A DNA stretch of 64,000 nucleotides from an uncultured Pelagibacteraceae bacterium (GTDB taxonomy: Bacteria; Pseudomonadota; Alphaproteobacteria; Pelagibacterales; Pelagibacteraceae), in NCBI GenBank assembly GCA_902573755.1, contig CACGLD010000001.1, forward strand, positions 62,001 to 126,000, written 5' to 3'. Shown here piece by piece: positions 33,473 to 43,237 of the stretch. The notes below the pieces were generated by a model. That model saw nothing but the letters and a program-made list of their open reading frames with translations. It had not been told where the DNA came from and did not search any database. A program made the position numbers and the translations under genes. How positions within the stretch are numbered: position 1 is the stretch's first letter; each line of letters starts with the position of its first letter.

Positions 33473-35626
33473 ATGGAGTATTTAAAAAAATATCCAAAAT
33501 TATTTCAATGGTTATTTTTATTAATTGTATTTTTTGCTTTATGTTTTGCAATTGATGTTCCTGAAACTTATAAATTTATAAGAGGCCAGGCTGAATTTGT
33601 TAAAGATCCAAACCAAAGTGTTTACTTTTTTCTAGGTAAAGAGGTTAGGTATTATGCCTTTGATGTATTTTGGAGATTGCCTCCACTTCTAGGATGGCTG
33701 CCTATTTGGATAAACGACTCTTTATTTTTCTTAATGAATGAATGGATGCCAATGGAGTTTTGGAACGAAGATACTCAAGAATTTAAAACTCGACCATTAT
33801 TATTAGAGATAAGTAGAAATTTAACTTCATTTATGACTTTTTTAATTGAATTAATTAGGGAAATTTTACTTGGAGGTTTAGAAACTATTGTTGCATTTAC
33901 AAGTTGGGATTTTATTGATGCTTATCCATGGTTGGAGTTGCCAGGTTTACCTTGGACCATTGTTGCAGCTGGAGCAGCTCTACTATCTTATAAATTAAGT
34001 GGAAAAGGATTGGCTTTGTTTGCAGGTTTAACAATGATCTATATTTCTATATTTGGTCAATGGAAACCATCAATGCAAACGCTTTCTTTTATACTTGTTG
34101 CAGCTCCACTTTCATTTATTTTTGGTTTAGGCCTAGGTATTGCAGCTTACAAAAGTAAACGTGTTGAAAAAGCATTGTACCCAATTCTTCTAGTAATGCA
34201 GACTATGCCACAATACGCTGTATTAGTTCCTGCACTTGTTTTATTTGGAGTAGGTGATCACGCTGCTGTAATTATTACTATGGTTGTTGCGGTTCCACCA
34301 ATGATATTATTAACAATATTAGGTTTAAGAGCTATACCACCAGAAGTTATTGAAGCTGGAAGAATGAGTGGCTGTACCAATTGGCAATTAATGTTCAAGG
34401 TACTAATTCCAACAGCAAGAAGAGATATTTTAATTGGAGTTAATCAAGTTATTATGGTTTGTTTTTCAATGGCAGTTATATCTGCGTTCATTGGCGCGAA
34501 AGGATTAGGATTTAATTTGTTGTTAGCACTTAATCAGCTCAATATAGGGCTAGCACTTGAGGCTGGTTTATGTATTAGTTTAATTGCAATTTTACTTGAT
34601 AAAATGTCTTTGGCATGGGCAAATAAACAAACAGATTATTTTGGTAATCTGACATTTTTCCAAAGAAATAAAAACGCAATATTTTTTGCAGCTTCATTCG
34701 TAATTGGAATAATTCTTGCATACGTTGGGACTTTTATTTTCAAAGGTAGTTTTAATTACTTGTTTGAAATTCCTCATAATAAAGGAATATCAACAGCAGA
34801 TTTTTGGAATAAAGGAGTTGATTGGATTTTTGATACTTTCTTCGTGTATATTAAAGCATTCAATACATGGTTAATTCAAGATGTGCTTCAGCCGATGAGA
34901 GCTTTATATTTAAGAATGCCTGCAGTAGCTACATTGGTACTAGCAGTTGGTGCAGGATATTTAATTGGAGGAGTTCGATCAGCATTAGTTGTTGCTGCTT
35001 TGACTTTATTTATAGCATTAAGTCCATGGTGGGATAGAGCACTAGTAACGTTATACATGGCAACTTTTGGTGTAGTTATTTCTTGTTTAATAGGATTTAC
35101 AGTTGGAACATTATGTTTTCAAAACAAAAAATCTGCAGCATTTATGCTAGGAGTTTGCGATATATTTCAAACATTCCCATCATTTGTATATTTAATTCCT
35201 GTAATGATGCTTTTTGGAATAACAGATACATCTGTTTTAATTGCTGTAATTGTCTATGCAACAATTCCTGCAACTAGATATACAATAGAAGGACTTAGAA
35301 GTGTTCCTGTTGGCTTACATGAAGCTGCAACAATGTCTGGTGTGAATAAATTTCAGAGATTAACAAAAATTGAGTTTCCATTAGCATTTCCACATATGAT
35401 GCTTGGTTTAAATCAAACAATAGTTTTTGCTTTATTTATGGTGATAATTGGAGCTTTCATTGGAACAGAAGATCTTGGTCAATACATTTTAAAAGCACTT
35501 TCAGATAAAAATGGAGCAGGAATTGGTTTAACTCTCGGTATCTGTGTTGCGTTTATAGGATTGATTTTTGATAATTTGATTAGAACTTGGGTTGGAAAAA
35601 GAAAAAAACATCTTGGCATAGATTAG
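33473..35626 (+). CDS. tmoV: TMAO-type ABC transporter permease, double module
   Basis: A 717-aa permease made of two ProW-like halves. The first half (about 180-400) includes the EAA-type loop EVIEAGRMSGCTNWQLMFKVLIP, and the second half (about 480-710) has GLHEAATMSGVNKFQRLTKIEFP. Both carry the QTMPQYAVLVPALVLFGVGD / QTFPSFVYLIPVMMLFGITD signature, typical of betaine-type permeases. One polypeptide supplies both halves of the channel, as in TmoV. The long N-terminus has an extra amphipathic region and two more hydrophobic segments. It is 3 bases after tmoW and 4 bases before glpK. Confidence 0.9.
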   Translation: MEYLKKYPKLFQWLFLLIVFFALCFAIDVPETYKFIRGQAEFVKDPNQSVYFFLGKEVRYYAFDVFWRLPPLLGWLPIWINDSLFFLMNEWMPMEFWNEDTQEFKTRPLLLEISRNLTSFMTFLIELIREILLGGLETIVAFTSWDFIDAYPWLELPGLPWTIVAAGAALLSYKLSGKGLALFAGLTMIYISIFGQWKPSMQTLSFILVAAPLSFIFGLGLGIAAYKSKRVEKALYPILLVMQTMPQYAVLVPALVLFGVGDHAAVIITMVVAVPPMILLTILGLRAIPPEVIEAGRMSGCTNWQLMFKVLIPTARRDILIGVNQVIMVCFSMAVISAFIGAKGLGFNLLLALNQLNIGLALEAGLCISLIAILLDKMSLAWANKQTDYFGNLTFFQRNKNAIFFAASFVIGIILAYVGTFIFKGSFNYLFEIPHNKGISTADFWNKGVDWIFDTFFVYIKAFNTWLIQDVLQPMRALYLRMPAVATLVLAVGAGYLIGGVRSALVVAALTLFIALSPWWDRALVTLYMATFGVVISCLIGFTVGTLCFQNKKSAAFMLGVCDIFQTFPSFVYLIPVMMLFGITDTSVLIAVIVYATIPATRYTIEGLRSVPVGLHEAATMSGVNKFQRLTKIEFPLAFPHMMLGLNQTIVFALFMVIIGAFIGTEDLGQYILKALSDKNGAGIGLTLGICVAFIGLIFDNLIRTWVGKRKKHLGID

Positions 35627-35630
35627 TATT

Positions 35631-37109
35631 TTGAAAAAATTTATTGTCTCCATTGATCAAGGAACAACCTCGTCAAGAGTTGTTTTGTTTGACACTAAAG
35701 GGAACATTAAATTTATTTCTCAATATGAATTTAAACAATACTTTCCTAGAAATGGATGGGTAGAACATAATCCAAATGAAATTTGGTCGACAACACTTAA
35801 AGCATTAAAGCAAGTAATTAAAAAAGCTAAAAGTTTAAAAGGTAATATACTTACTATTGGAATTACAAATCAAAGGGAAACTACAATTTTGTGGAATAAA
35901 AAAACTGGAAAACCTATTTATAATGCAATCGTTTGGCAAGATAGAAGAACCCAGGAATATTGTAAATCTCTAAAGAATAAAAATTATGAAAATACTTTTA
36001 GAAAAAAAACAGGGTTATTTATAGATCCTTATTTTTCTGCCACTAAAATAAAATGGATTTTAGATAATGTTAAAGTTTCAAAAAAATTACTAAAAACTAA
36101 TAATTTATTGTTTGGTACAGTGGATACCTTCTTGATTTGGAAATTAACCAAAGGTAAACAGCATTTAACCGAAGCTACCAATGCAAGTAGAACCATGTTG
36201 TTTAATATCAATAACAATAAATGGGATAATGAAATTTTACAGAAATTAAAAATTCCAAGGAGTATCTTGCCTGAAGTAAAAAATTCTGCAGATAATTTTG
36301 GAAAAACAGATAAGAGAGTTACAGGAAAAGAAATACCCATTTCAGCTGTTTTAGGAGATCAACAAGCAGCAGCTGTAGGACAAGCTTGTTTTGAAAAAGG
36401 ATCTATAAAAAGTACTTATGGCACTGGTGCTTTTATAATAATGAACACTGGATCAAAAAAAATAAATTCAAAAAATAAGTTATTAACTACAATTTGTTAT
36501 CGATTGAATAATAAGACCACGTATGCTCTTGAAGGATCTATTTTCATAGCAGGAGCAGGCGTACAATGGTTAAGGGATAAAATTAAATTAATTAACAATG
36601 CTTATGAAACTGAAAAAATAGCTAAATCAACAATAAGCAATAATGAGGTTTATGTTGTACCAGCTTTTAGTGGAATAGGCGCACCTTATTGGAGACCTGA
36701 TGCAAGAGGCTTAATAACAGGACTTACAAGAGATAGTGATTGGAAAACTTTAGTGAGAGCAACCGTCGAGTCTGTTGCTTATCAAAGTTATGACTTATTT
36801 TATTCAATGAATAAAGATGGTTTAAAGCCTAGAATAGTTAAAATTGATGGGGGTATGGTAGCTAATAATTGGTTTTCACAATTTTTGGCAGATGTAATTA
36901 ATTTAAAAGTAATTCGACCTAAAGTCTTAGAAACCACTGCTTTAGGAGCAGCTTTGTTTGCAGCTTATCAGGTAGGAGAATTCAAATCATTAAATCAAAT
37001 TAAAAATACATGGAAAAAAGATAAAGCTTTTAAGCCAAAAATTGATAAAAAACTTAGAAATCATATATTGCATGGTTGGAAGCAAGCAATTAAAAAAACC
37101 TTAGCATAA
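35631..37109 (+). CDS. glpK: Glycerol kinase
   Basis: A 492-aa FGGY-family kinase that phosphorylates glycerol with ATP. The N-terminal SIDQGTTSSRVVLFD and the WVEHNPNEIW segment match GlpK, as do GITNQRETTILW, AIVWQDRRTQEYC and the FGTVDTFLIWKLT stretch. The C-terminal KIDGGMVANNWFSQFLADV signature and TTALGAALFAAYQVG complete it. The start is TTG 35631 (MKKFIVSIDQG), 4 bases after tmoV, so it rides on the TMAO transporter transcript. The joint presence with a gpsA-like gene suggests a glycerol or glycerol-3-phosphate use module. Confidence 0.93.
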   Translation: MKKFIVSIDQGTTSSRVVLFDTKGNIKFISQYEFKQYFPRNGWVEHNPNEIWSTTLKALKQVIKKAKSLKGNILTIGITNQRETTILWNKKTGKPIYNAIVWQDRRTQEYCKSLKNKNYENTFRKKTGLFIDPYFSATKIKWILDNVKVSKKLLKTNNLLFGTVDTFLIWKLTKGKQHLTEATNASRTMLFNINNNKWDNEILQKLKIPRSILPEVKNSADNFGKTDKRVTGKEIPISAVLGDQQAAAVGQACFEKGSIKSTYGTGAFIIMNTGSKKINSKNKLLTTICYRLNNKTTYALEGSIFIAGAGVQWLRDKIKLINNAYETEKIAKSTISNNEVYVVPAFSGIGAPYWRPDARGLITGLTRDSDWKTLVRATVESVAYQSYDLFYSMNKDGLKPRIVKIDGGMVANNWFSQFLADVINLKVIRPKVLETTALGAALFAAYQVGEFKSLNQIKNTWKKDKAFKPKIDKKLRNHILHGWKQAIKKTLA

Positions 37110-37117
37110 AGATAAAA

Positions 37118-38074
37118 ATGAAAAAAATTTTAATTGTTGGCGCTGGAGCCATGGGAGCTGCTTTCTCAATACCATTATTAGATAATGGTCACTCGGTTAC
37201 ATTAACAGAGCCATATAACTTTAAATTATTACAAAAATTAAATTCAAAAAAAAAATTTCACCCATCAATAAATATAAATTTACCAAAAAAATTAAAAATA
37301 AATAAATTTTCAATCGACATTTTAAATCGCAAATGGGACTTAATAGTAATTGCTGTGAGTTCTATTGGAATAGACTTAATTGGAAAAAATCTTTCAAAAA
37401 TAAAAAATAAATCGCCTATTTTAGTATTAACAAAAGGTCTTAAATTAGATGGTAGAAATTTAATTTCAATGTCTAGCTTATTAAGAACGTATAATAAAAA
37501 TTTAAATATTTCAGTTTTGAAAGGTCCATGTTTAGCAAAAGAATTAGCTAGAAAAGTTAAAAGCTTCACTGTTGTTGCAAATAAAAATATTAATACTGCA
37601 AAAAAAATTGGGAAATTAATTTCAACAAATTATTATCAAACTGAATTTAGTAGAGATGTTAATGGAGTTGAGTTTTTATCTGCAATAAAAAATATTTATT
37701 CAATGATAATTGGATCTGGACAATGGCATAATACATCATCGGCTTTATTCAGAAAATCAATTGATGAAATGAAATATCTTGCAAATTATTTTAAAGGAAA
37801 AAAGGAAACTGTTTATGGTCTGGCAGGTTTAGGAGATTTGTACGTAAGTGCAATGGGAGGAAGAAATAGTAAAATGGGAGAATATCTAGGTAAAGGCTAT
37901 ACTTTTACCCAAGCAAAGAAAAAGTTTATGAAAAACGATACAGTAGAAGGTGCTGATTTAGCAATAGAAATTGCTCCTTTTGTATTTAAAAAAATTAATA
38001 AACGAAAAGTTCCGTTAATGATCTCTTTATTAGAGGCAATTGTTAAAAACAAAAAATTAAAAATTAAGTATTAA
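37118..38074 (+). CDS. Glycerol-3-phosphate dehydrogenase (NAD(P)+)-like
   Basis: A 318-aa protein of the GpsA family. The Rossmann motif is VGAGAMGAAFSIPLLDNGHSV near residue 6, followed by LKGPCLAKELARKV where classical GpsA has a SGPNFAKE segment, and AIKNIYSMIIGSGQW in place of LKNVIAIAAG. The catalytic lysine region and the GLAGLGDLYVSAMGGRNSKMGEYLGKG motif are present. It is more divergent than a housekeeping gpsA and is 9 bases behind glpK, so it probably oxidises the kinase product to dihydroxyacetone phosphate. The 3' end is convergent with tmm, 4 bases apart. Confidence 0.8.
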   Translation: MKKILIVGAGAMGAAFSIPLLDNGHSVTLTEPYNFKLLQKLNSKKKFHPSININLPKKLKINKFSIDILNRKWDLIVIAVSSIGIDLIGKNLSKIKNKSPILVLTKGLKLDGRNLISMSSLLRTYNKNLNISVLKGPCLAKELARKVKSFTVVANKNINTAKKIGKLISTNYYQTEFSRDVNGVEFLSAIKNIYSMIIGSGQWHNTSSALFRKSIDEMKYLANYFKGKKETVYGLAGLGDLYVSAMGGRNSKMGEYLGKGYTFTQAKKKFMKNDTVEGADLAIEIAPFVFKKINKRKVPLMISLLEAIVKNKKLKIKY

Positions 38075-38078
38075 TTTT

Positions 38079-39410
38079 CTATTTATTTAAAAAAGTTTTC
38101 ATAGTGTCATCCATCGCTTTTTCCCAAGGCGTATGATGAATTGGCGCAACTGATCCAGTCACTGGAGATGAAAACGATTTATTTCTATAAGTTAGAATAT
38201 CCTCTACTTTATGGTGTTCCCATTCTTTGAAATGTTTTCTAATTAATTCAAAATCAATTTTAGGATAATCAGACATATCATGAAGTTCTTTGGTATATTC
38301 TGTTTGAAAATCTATCATTTGATCAGGATTTTCTAATTTTTCCTCCATTGAAACCCACTTATTTATGTCTTTATCTATCTCGTCGTCACTAGGCATTTTG
38401 ATTTTTCCCATGATCACATCTCTCGCATACCATCCCTGACAGTCAAACATGTTAAATGTATGAAACTGGTCCTGCATACCTAAGTATAAAAGTTTATGAT
38501 TATCTTGCCACACAACTCCTTTGTAAAGTTTTGGTGGATATAATCTGTTATGCGTTTTTAATTTTAAACTTTCATCTAAAAATGGGAAATGATGAAGATA
38601 TCCAGTACACAAGATCACTACATCGGCATTTTGTTCTGTTCCATCTTTAAATATAGCTTTTTTTCCATCTAACCTATCTAAGTAATGAACTTCTTTCATG
38701 CCTTTTGGCCATTTAAAGCCCATTGGGTTATGCCTGTAACCAATTGTTACACTTTTAGCACCATATTTATTACATTGTAGGGCTACATCTTCAGCTGAAT
38801 AGCTGCTTCCCAAAACAATCACATCTTTTCCTCTGAACTCTTCTGCATCTCTAAAATCATGTGAGTGCATTATTCTTCCCGGGAAAGAATTCATTCCTTC
38901 GTACTCAGGAATAAAAGGTACAGAAAAATGACCTGAAGAGACTACCACATAATCAAATGTATCATTTAAAACTTTATTATTTACTTTGTCCTGGTAGCTA
39001 ATTTCAAACTTATCATTTTTAAAAACAGTATTTGTAACTCTTGTATTAAATTTAATCTTACTTTTTATATTTCCTTTACTTACTCTTCCCAGAATATAAT
39101 CTTGCAAAACTTCTCTTGGAGGAAAGGAAGGAATTGGCTTTCCAAAATGTTCATCAAAAGAATAATCAGCAAATTCCAAACATTCTTTAGGTCCATTAGA
39201 CCATAAGTATCTGTACATACTATTAGGCACAGGATCTCCATACTGATCTGAACCAGTTCTCCAGTTGTAGTTCCATAGACCACCCCAACTTTCTTGTTTT
39301 TCAAAGCAAACTATTTCAGGAATTTTTTCTCCTTTTTTTTCTAAATGCTCAAATGCTCTTAAAATTGAAAGTCCACATGGACCAGCGCCTATGATTGCTA
39401 CTTTTGACAT
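38079..39410 (-). CDS. tmm: Trimethylamine monooxygenase (bacterial FMO)
   Basis: A 443-aa flavin-containing monooxygenase that oxidises trimethylamine to TMAO with NADPH and O2. It has the FAD motif IIGAGPCGLSIL at the N-terminus and the FMO-type segment FEKQESWGGLWNYNW. The NADPH motif is VLGSSYSAEDVA, and ILCTGYLHHFPF lies in the second half. SMYRYLWSNGPKECLEF is a stretch typical of Tmm. The ATG at 39410 (MSKVAIIGAG) is chosen because the longer frame upstream adds 16 unrelated residues. The gene is on the opposite strand from tmoV/glpK/gpsA and is divergent from the iron alcohol dehydrogenase. Other dialkyl amines or DMS may be co-substrates. Confidence 0.92.
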   Translation of the reverse strand: MSKVAIIGAGPCGLSILRAFEHLEKKGEKIPEIVCFEKQESWGGLWNYNWRTGSDQYGDPVPNSMYRYLWSNGPKECLEFADYSFDEHFGKPIPSFPPREVLQDYILGRVSKGNIKSKIKFNTRVTNTVFKNDKFEISYQDKVNNKVLNDTFDYVVVSSGHFSVPFIPEYEGMNSFPGRIMHSHDFRDAEEFRGKDVIVLGSSYSAEDVALQCNKYGAKSVTIGYRHNPMGFKWPKGMKEVHYLDRLDGKKAIFKDGTEQNADVVILCTGYLHHFPFLDESLKLKTHNRLYPPKLYKGVVWQDNHKLLYLGMQDQFHTFNMFDCQGWYARDVIMGKIKMPSDDEIDKDINKWVSMEEKLENPDQMIDFQTEYTKELHDMSDYPKIDFELIRKHFKEWEHHKVEDILTYRNKSFSSPVTGSVAPIHHTPWEKAMDDTMKTFLNK

Positions 39411-39487
39411 AGAATTTTTCCTATCATTAATAAATTTATAAATATATCTTACTAACAATTTTTAAAAAAATAAAATTATATTTTGTT

Positions 39488-40645
39488 ATGGGTATTAATT
39501 GGAATTATCCAACCACTATGTGGATAGGAGAAAATAGAATTGAAGATTTATCCTTAGCCTGTAAAGAGTTAAATATTTCAAATCCATTATTTGTAACAGA
39601 CAAGGATTTAATTAACTTAGATTTAACTAAAAATATAATATTAACATTAAAAAAAAGTTTTAAAAACTTAGCTAGCTTTTCTAATTTTACGGGAAATCCA
39701 ATTGGAGAAAATGTAGAAGAAGGTGTTAAAGTTTATAATACTTCTGGCTGTGACGGTGTAATAGCTTTAGGAGGCGGAAGTGGTTTAGATGTTGGAAAAG
39801 CTATAGCATTTATGTGTAATCAATCTCGACCGTTATGGGATTTTGAAGATATTGGTGACTACTGGACAAAAGCTGATAGTTCAAAAATTTCAAAAATTAT
39901 TGCAGTTCCAACCACTGCTGGGACTGGATCAGAAACTGGTAGAGCATCTGCAATCATAAATAAAGAAACAGGTGCAAAAAAAATTATTTTTCATCCAAAA
40001 ATGTTACCTTCGATTGTTATTTTAGATCCTTTACTTACACTAGATTTATCTCCAAGATTAACAGCAGCAACAGGAATGGATGCACTAGCTCATAATTTAG
40101 AAGCATTTTGTGCACCAGGATATCATCCAATGGCCGATGGTATGGCAATGGAAGGAATGAAGTTAATTAAAAATTCTTTATTTAAAGCATTTACAAATGG
40201 AAAAGATGTTAACGCTAGAATGGATTTACTTTCAGCAGCTTCAATGGGCTCGACTGCGTTTCAAAAAGGACTGGGAGCAATTCATTCATTAAGTCACCCA
40301 GTAAACGGTAAATTTAATGTTCACCACGGCTTATCAAATGCAATATTTATGCCTTATGTTTTAACATTTAATAAATCCTCAATTGAAAATAAAATAATAT
40401 CAATTTGTGATTATCTTAATTTAAATAAAAATTTTGATAGTTTTTTAAATTGGATTTTGGAATTAAGAAAAAATTTAAATATTCCACACAAATTATCAGA
40501 TGTGATGGATTGTAATAATATTGATTTAGATGAACTTTCTTTAATGGCATTTGAAGATCCATCAACAGGAGGAAATCCCAAGAAATTAAGTCAAAATGAT
40601 CTAAAAGAAATGTATATAAAAAGTATTTCTGGAGAATTATTTTAA
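39488..40645 (+). CDS. Iron-containing alcohol dehydrogenase
   Basis: A 385-aa group III (iron-activated) alcohol dehydrogenase. The NAD-binding GGGSGLDVGKAIA lies near residue 98, and PTTAGTGSETGRASA is the signature 1. The metal site is in GMDALAHNLEAF (His and Asp region) and AIHSLSHPVNGKFNVHHG. In this family the enzyme can oxidise methanol or other short alcohols. The closest SAR11 homologues have been linked to methanol oxidation, which would feed formaldehyde to the C1 genes nearby; I infer this from genomic context. Its stop codon overlaps the next start (TAATG). Confidence 0.85.
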   Translation: MGINWNYPTTMWIGENRIEDLSLACKELNISNPLFVTDKDLINLDLTKNIILTLKKSFKNLASFSNFTGNPIGENVEEGVKVYNTSGCDGVIALGGGSGLDVGKAIAFMCNQSRPLWDFEDIGDYWTKADSSKISKIIAVPTTAGTGSETGRASAIINKETGAKKIIFHPKMLPSIVILDPLLTLDLSPRLTAATGMDALAHNLEAFCAPGYHPMADGMAMEGMKLIKNSLFKAFTNGKDVNARMDLLSAASMGSTAFQKGLGAIHSLSHPVNGKFNVHHGLSNAIFMPYVLTFNKSSIENKIISICDYLNLNKNFDSFLNWILELRKNLNIPHKLSDVMDCNNIDLDELSLMAFEDPSTGGNPKKLSQNDLKEMYIKSISGELF

Positions 40646-41433
40646 TGAAAAAAATATTGATAGTAGAAGGAAACTTACGAGAAGAAAATCAAAGTTTTTC
40701 TGAGGCTGGAATTCAAACACACACAGAAAGCCTTAAAGATAGTTTAGCGTTTTTTACAGATAAATTAGAAACCAACGTGGTTAATCCTTCTTCAGACGAA
40801 AATATCGATCAAAATATTGATGCACTTGAAAGCTACGATGGTCTTATTTGGGGTGGAAGTAGTTTAAACATCTACAACAATACTCCAGAAATAAAAAGAC
40901 AAATTGATTTTATGAAAGAGTGTCAGAAAAAAATAAAAAAAATACTAGCAATTTGTTGGGGCATGCAAGTAGCTGTAACAGCAGCTGGTGGAGAAGTGAA
41001 AAAATGTACAAAAGGATCTCATAGAGGTATTGCTTCAAATATAGAAATTAATAAAAATGGTTTAAATCATCCACTTTATAAAAATAAAGATCAAAAATTT
41101 AACACACCAGCATTTAATTTTGATGAAGTGGTAACAATGCCAGAAAATTCAACTTTGTTAGCTTCAAACTCAATCAATAATGTACAAGGAATAAATTTTA
41201 AAATTGGTAACTGTAATATATGGGGCCTTCAATATCACCCTGAAATAACTTACAACAAAATGATCAATTTGATTATATTTAGAAAAAAGAGACTCTTAGA
41301 AAAAGGCGCTTTTAAAGATGAGAATGAAATCGATGATCATATTAAACATATAGAAACTGAGAACAATAAATTAGATAAAGTTTCTAGAATGAGAGAATTA
41401 GAGAATTGGTTAGACTATTTAAATTTAGAATAA
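40645..41433 (+). CDS. Class I glutamine amidotransferase-like protein
   Basis: A 262-aa protein with the class I amidotransferase fold. The nucleophile cysteine lies in [15 protein letters not shown], and the catalytic His/Glu pair in [12 protein letters not shown]. The family includes GMP-synthase-like and gamma-glutamyl-hydrolase-like enzymes, and the C-terminal 40 residues are helical. It overlaps the iron alcohol dehydrogenase gene by one base, so it is translated with it. The acceptor or partner subunit is unknown. Gamma-glutamyl amide hydrolysis would be an attractive link to the methylamine pathway, but no sequence evidence supports it. Confidence 0.7.
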   Translation: MKKILIVEGNLREENQSFSEAGIQTHTESLKDSLAFFTDKLETNVVNPSSDENIDQNIDALESYDGLIWGGSSLNIYNNTPEIKRQIDFMKECQKKIKKILAICWGMQVAVTAAGGEVKKCTKGSHRGIASNIEINKNGLNHPLYKNKDQKFNTPAFNFDEVVTMPENSTLLASNSINNVQGINFKIGNCNIWGLQYHPEITYNKMINLIIFRKKRLLEKGAFKDENEIDDHIKHIETENNKLDKVSRMRELENWLDYLNLE

Positions 41434-43110
41434 ACCTTCTATTTCACCTTTTTTATTTAACTTAATCGAGTCAGCTGCTGGAACTCTAGGTAGGCCAGGC
41501 ATAGTCATGATTGCTCCACAGATAACTACTATAAATTCTGCACCAGATGATAGCCTTACCTCCCTTAATGGAAGAGCATGACCAGATGGAGCACCTTTTA
41601 AATTTGGATCAGTTGAAAAACTATATTGAGTTTTTGCAACACAGATTGGTAAGTCACCGTATCCAGCTGCTTCAAAGTTTTTAAGCTGTTCTCTAATCTT
41701 AGTATCAGCAATTACCTCATCAGCTCTATAGATTTCTTTTGCTATTGTCTCAATTTTTTTGAACAATGGTGTTTTACTTTCGTATAAGAATTTAAATTTT
41801 GCTTCATCTTTTTCACATAATTCGGCAACATGAGCTGCTAAATCTTTTGTTCCTTCACCACCATTTGCCCAATGAGTGCAAAGACTTGCTTTAACTCCTA
41901 AATCATTACAAAAATCTATTAGTGCTTTTACTTCACTATCTGTATCTTTAATAAAATGATTAACAGCAACAGCAACTGGTAACCCAAATTTTTTAACATT
42001 TTCAATATGCCTCTCAAGGTTAACCAATCCTTTTTTAAGTGCATCTACATTTTCGTTTTTTAAATCTTCCTTTGCAACTCCACCATGCATTTTTAATGCT
42101 CTGATTGTTGCAACGATAACCACACAACTTGGTTTTAAATTTGATTTTCTACATTTAATATCTAAAAATTTTTCAGCACCTAGATCAGCACCAAATCCTG
42201 CCTCTGTCACAACGTAATCTGCAAGTTTTAATCCAGTTTTTGTTGCAATAACTGAGTTGCATCCATGTGCTATATTTGCAAAAGGTCCTCCATGTATAAT
42301 TGCAGGATTGTTTTCTAATGTTTGTGTCACATTAGGTCTTATAGCTTCTTTAAGAAGCACTGTCATAGGTCCTTGAGCATTTAAATCTTTTGCATAAACT
42401 GGTTTTTTATCTCGGTTATATCCAATTGTAATATTTCCAATTCTTTTCTCTAAATCTTCTAGATCATTCGACAAACAAAAGATTGCCATTATCTCAGATG
42501 CTACAGTGATATCAAAACCATCTTCTCTTGGAAATCCGTTAGCAACACCACCTAAATTAATGTTTATTGATCTTAAAGATCTATCATTCATATCCATAAC
42601 TCTTTTCCAAACAATTCTTCTAACGTCTATGTCTAATTTATTTCCCCAATAAATATGATTATCAATTAATGCAGATAACAAATTATGAGCTGATGTGATT
42701 GCGTGGAAATCACCTGTGAAATGTAAATTTATTTGTTCCATAGGAACAACCTGAGCGTATCCTCCTCCAGCTGCACCACCTTTCATTCCAAAAGAAGGAC
42801 CAAGGCTAGGTTCTCTTAAACAAACAATAGATTTTTTTCCAATTTTATTTAATCCATCATTCAATCCAACAGAAGTAGTTGTTTTACCTTCACCAGCTGG
42901 AGTTGGAGTGATTGCAGTTACTAAAATTAATTTTCCATCTGGTTTATCTTTAAGCGTATCTAAATATTCTAAATTTATTTTTGCGATGTGTCTTCCCATT
43001 GGGCTGAAAGCTTCACTCTCATCAGGGACATTTATTTTTGCTAAAATATCATTTATTGGTTGCATTTTAGCTTCTCTAGCTATCTGAATATCTGACTTTA
43101 CATCGCTCAT
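41425..43110 (-). CDS. fhs: Formate-tetrahydrofolate ligase
   Basis: A 561-aa enzyme that interconverts formate, THF and ATP with formyl-THF. The ATP-binding [16 protein letters not shown] is at about residue 66, followed by [23 protein letters not shown] (split family signature) and [10 protein letters not shown]. The C-terminus has the PAADSIKLN end seen in the family. It is full length. In an organism oxidising methyl groups it can run backwards, yielding ATP and formate from formyl-THF. It is convergent with the amidotransferase gene (9-base overlap) and divergent from the sarcosine oxidase operon, 127 bases away. Confidence 0.96.
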   Translation of the reverse strand: MSDVKSDIQIAREAKMQPINDILAKINVPDESEAFSPMGRHIAKINLEYLDTLKDKPDGKLILVTAITPTPAGEGKTTTSVGLNDGLNKIGKKSIVCLREPSLGPSFGMKGGAAGGGYAQVVPMEQINLHFTGDFHAITSAHNLLSALIDNHIYWGNKLDIDVRRIVWKRVMDMNDRSLRSININLGGVANGFPREDGFDITVASEIMAIFCLSNDLEDLEKRIGNITIGYNRDKKPVYAKDLNAQGPMTVLLKEAIRPNVTQTLENNPAIIHGGPFANIAHGCNSVIATKTGLKLADYVVTEAGFGADLGAEKFLDIKCRKSNLKPSCVVIVATIRALKMHGGVAKEDLKNENVDALKKGLVNLERHIENVKKFGLPVAVAVNHFIKDTDSEVKALIDFCNDLGVKASLCTHWANGGEGTKDLAAHVAELCEKDEAKFKFLYESKTPLFKKIETIAKEIYRADEVIADTKIREQLKNFEAAGYGDLPICVAKTQYSFSTDPNLKGAPSGHALPLREVRLSSGAEFIVVICGAIMTMPGLPRVPAADSIKLNKKGEIEGLF

Positions 43111-43237
43111 GAATAATCCTCTAAATTAAAACATTTACCTGTGACTTCTTATCCTTTTTTGAGATATTTGGAAACTTCTAAAAAATATATATAAAAAAAA
43201 TAAGCACTATTTATATTCTTTGTTATAAAATTACTTG

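Noticed and set aside
37258..37569. 103-codon frame on the - strand within the gpsA-like gene
   Set aside because: Overlaps conserved Rossmann-fold coding sequence and has no recognisable motif.
39411..39458. Upstream start of tmm adding 16 residues
   Set aside because: The FAD motif normally begins within a few residues of the N-terminus, so ATG 39410 is the natural start.
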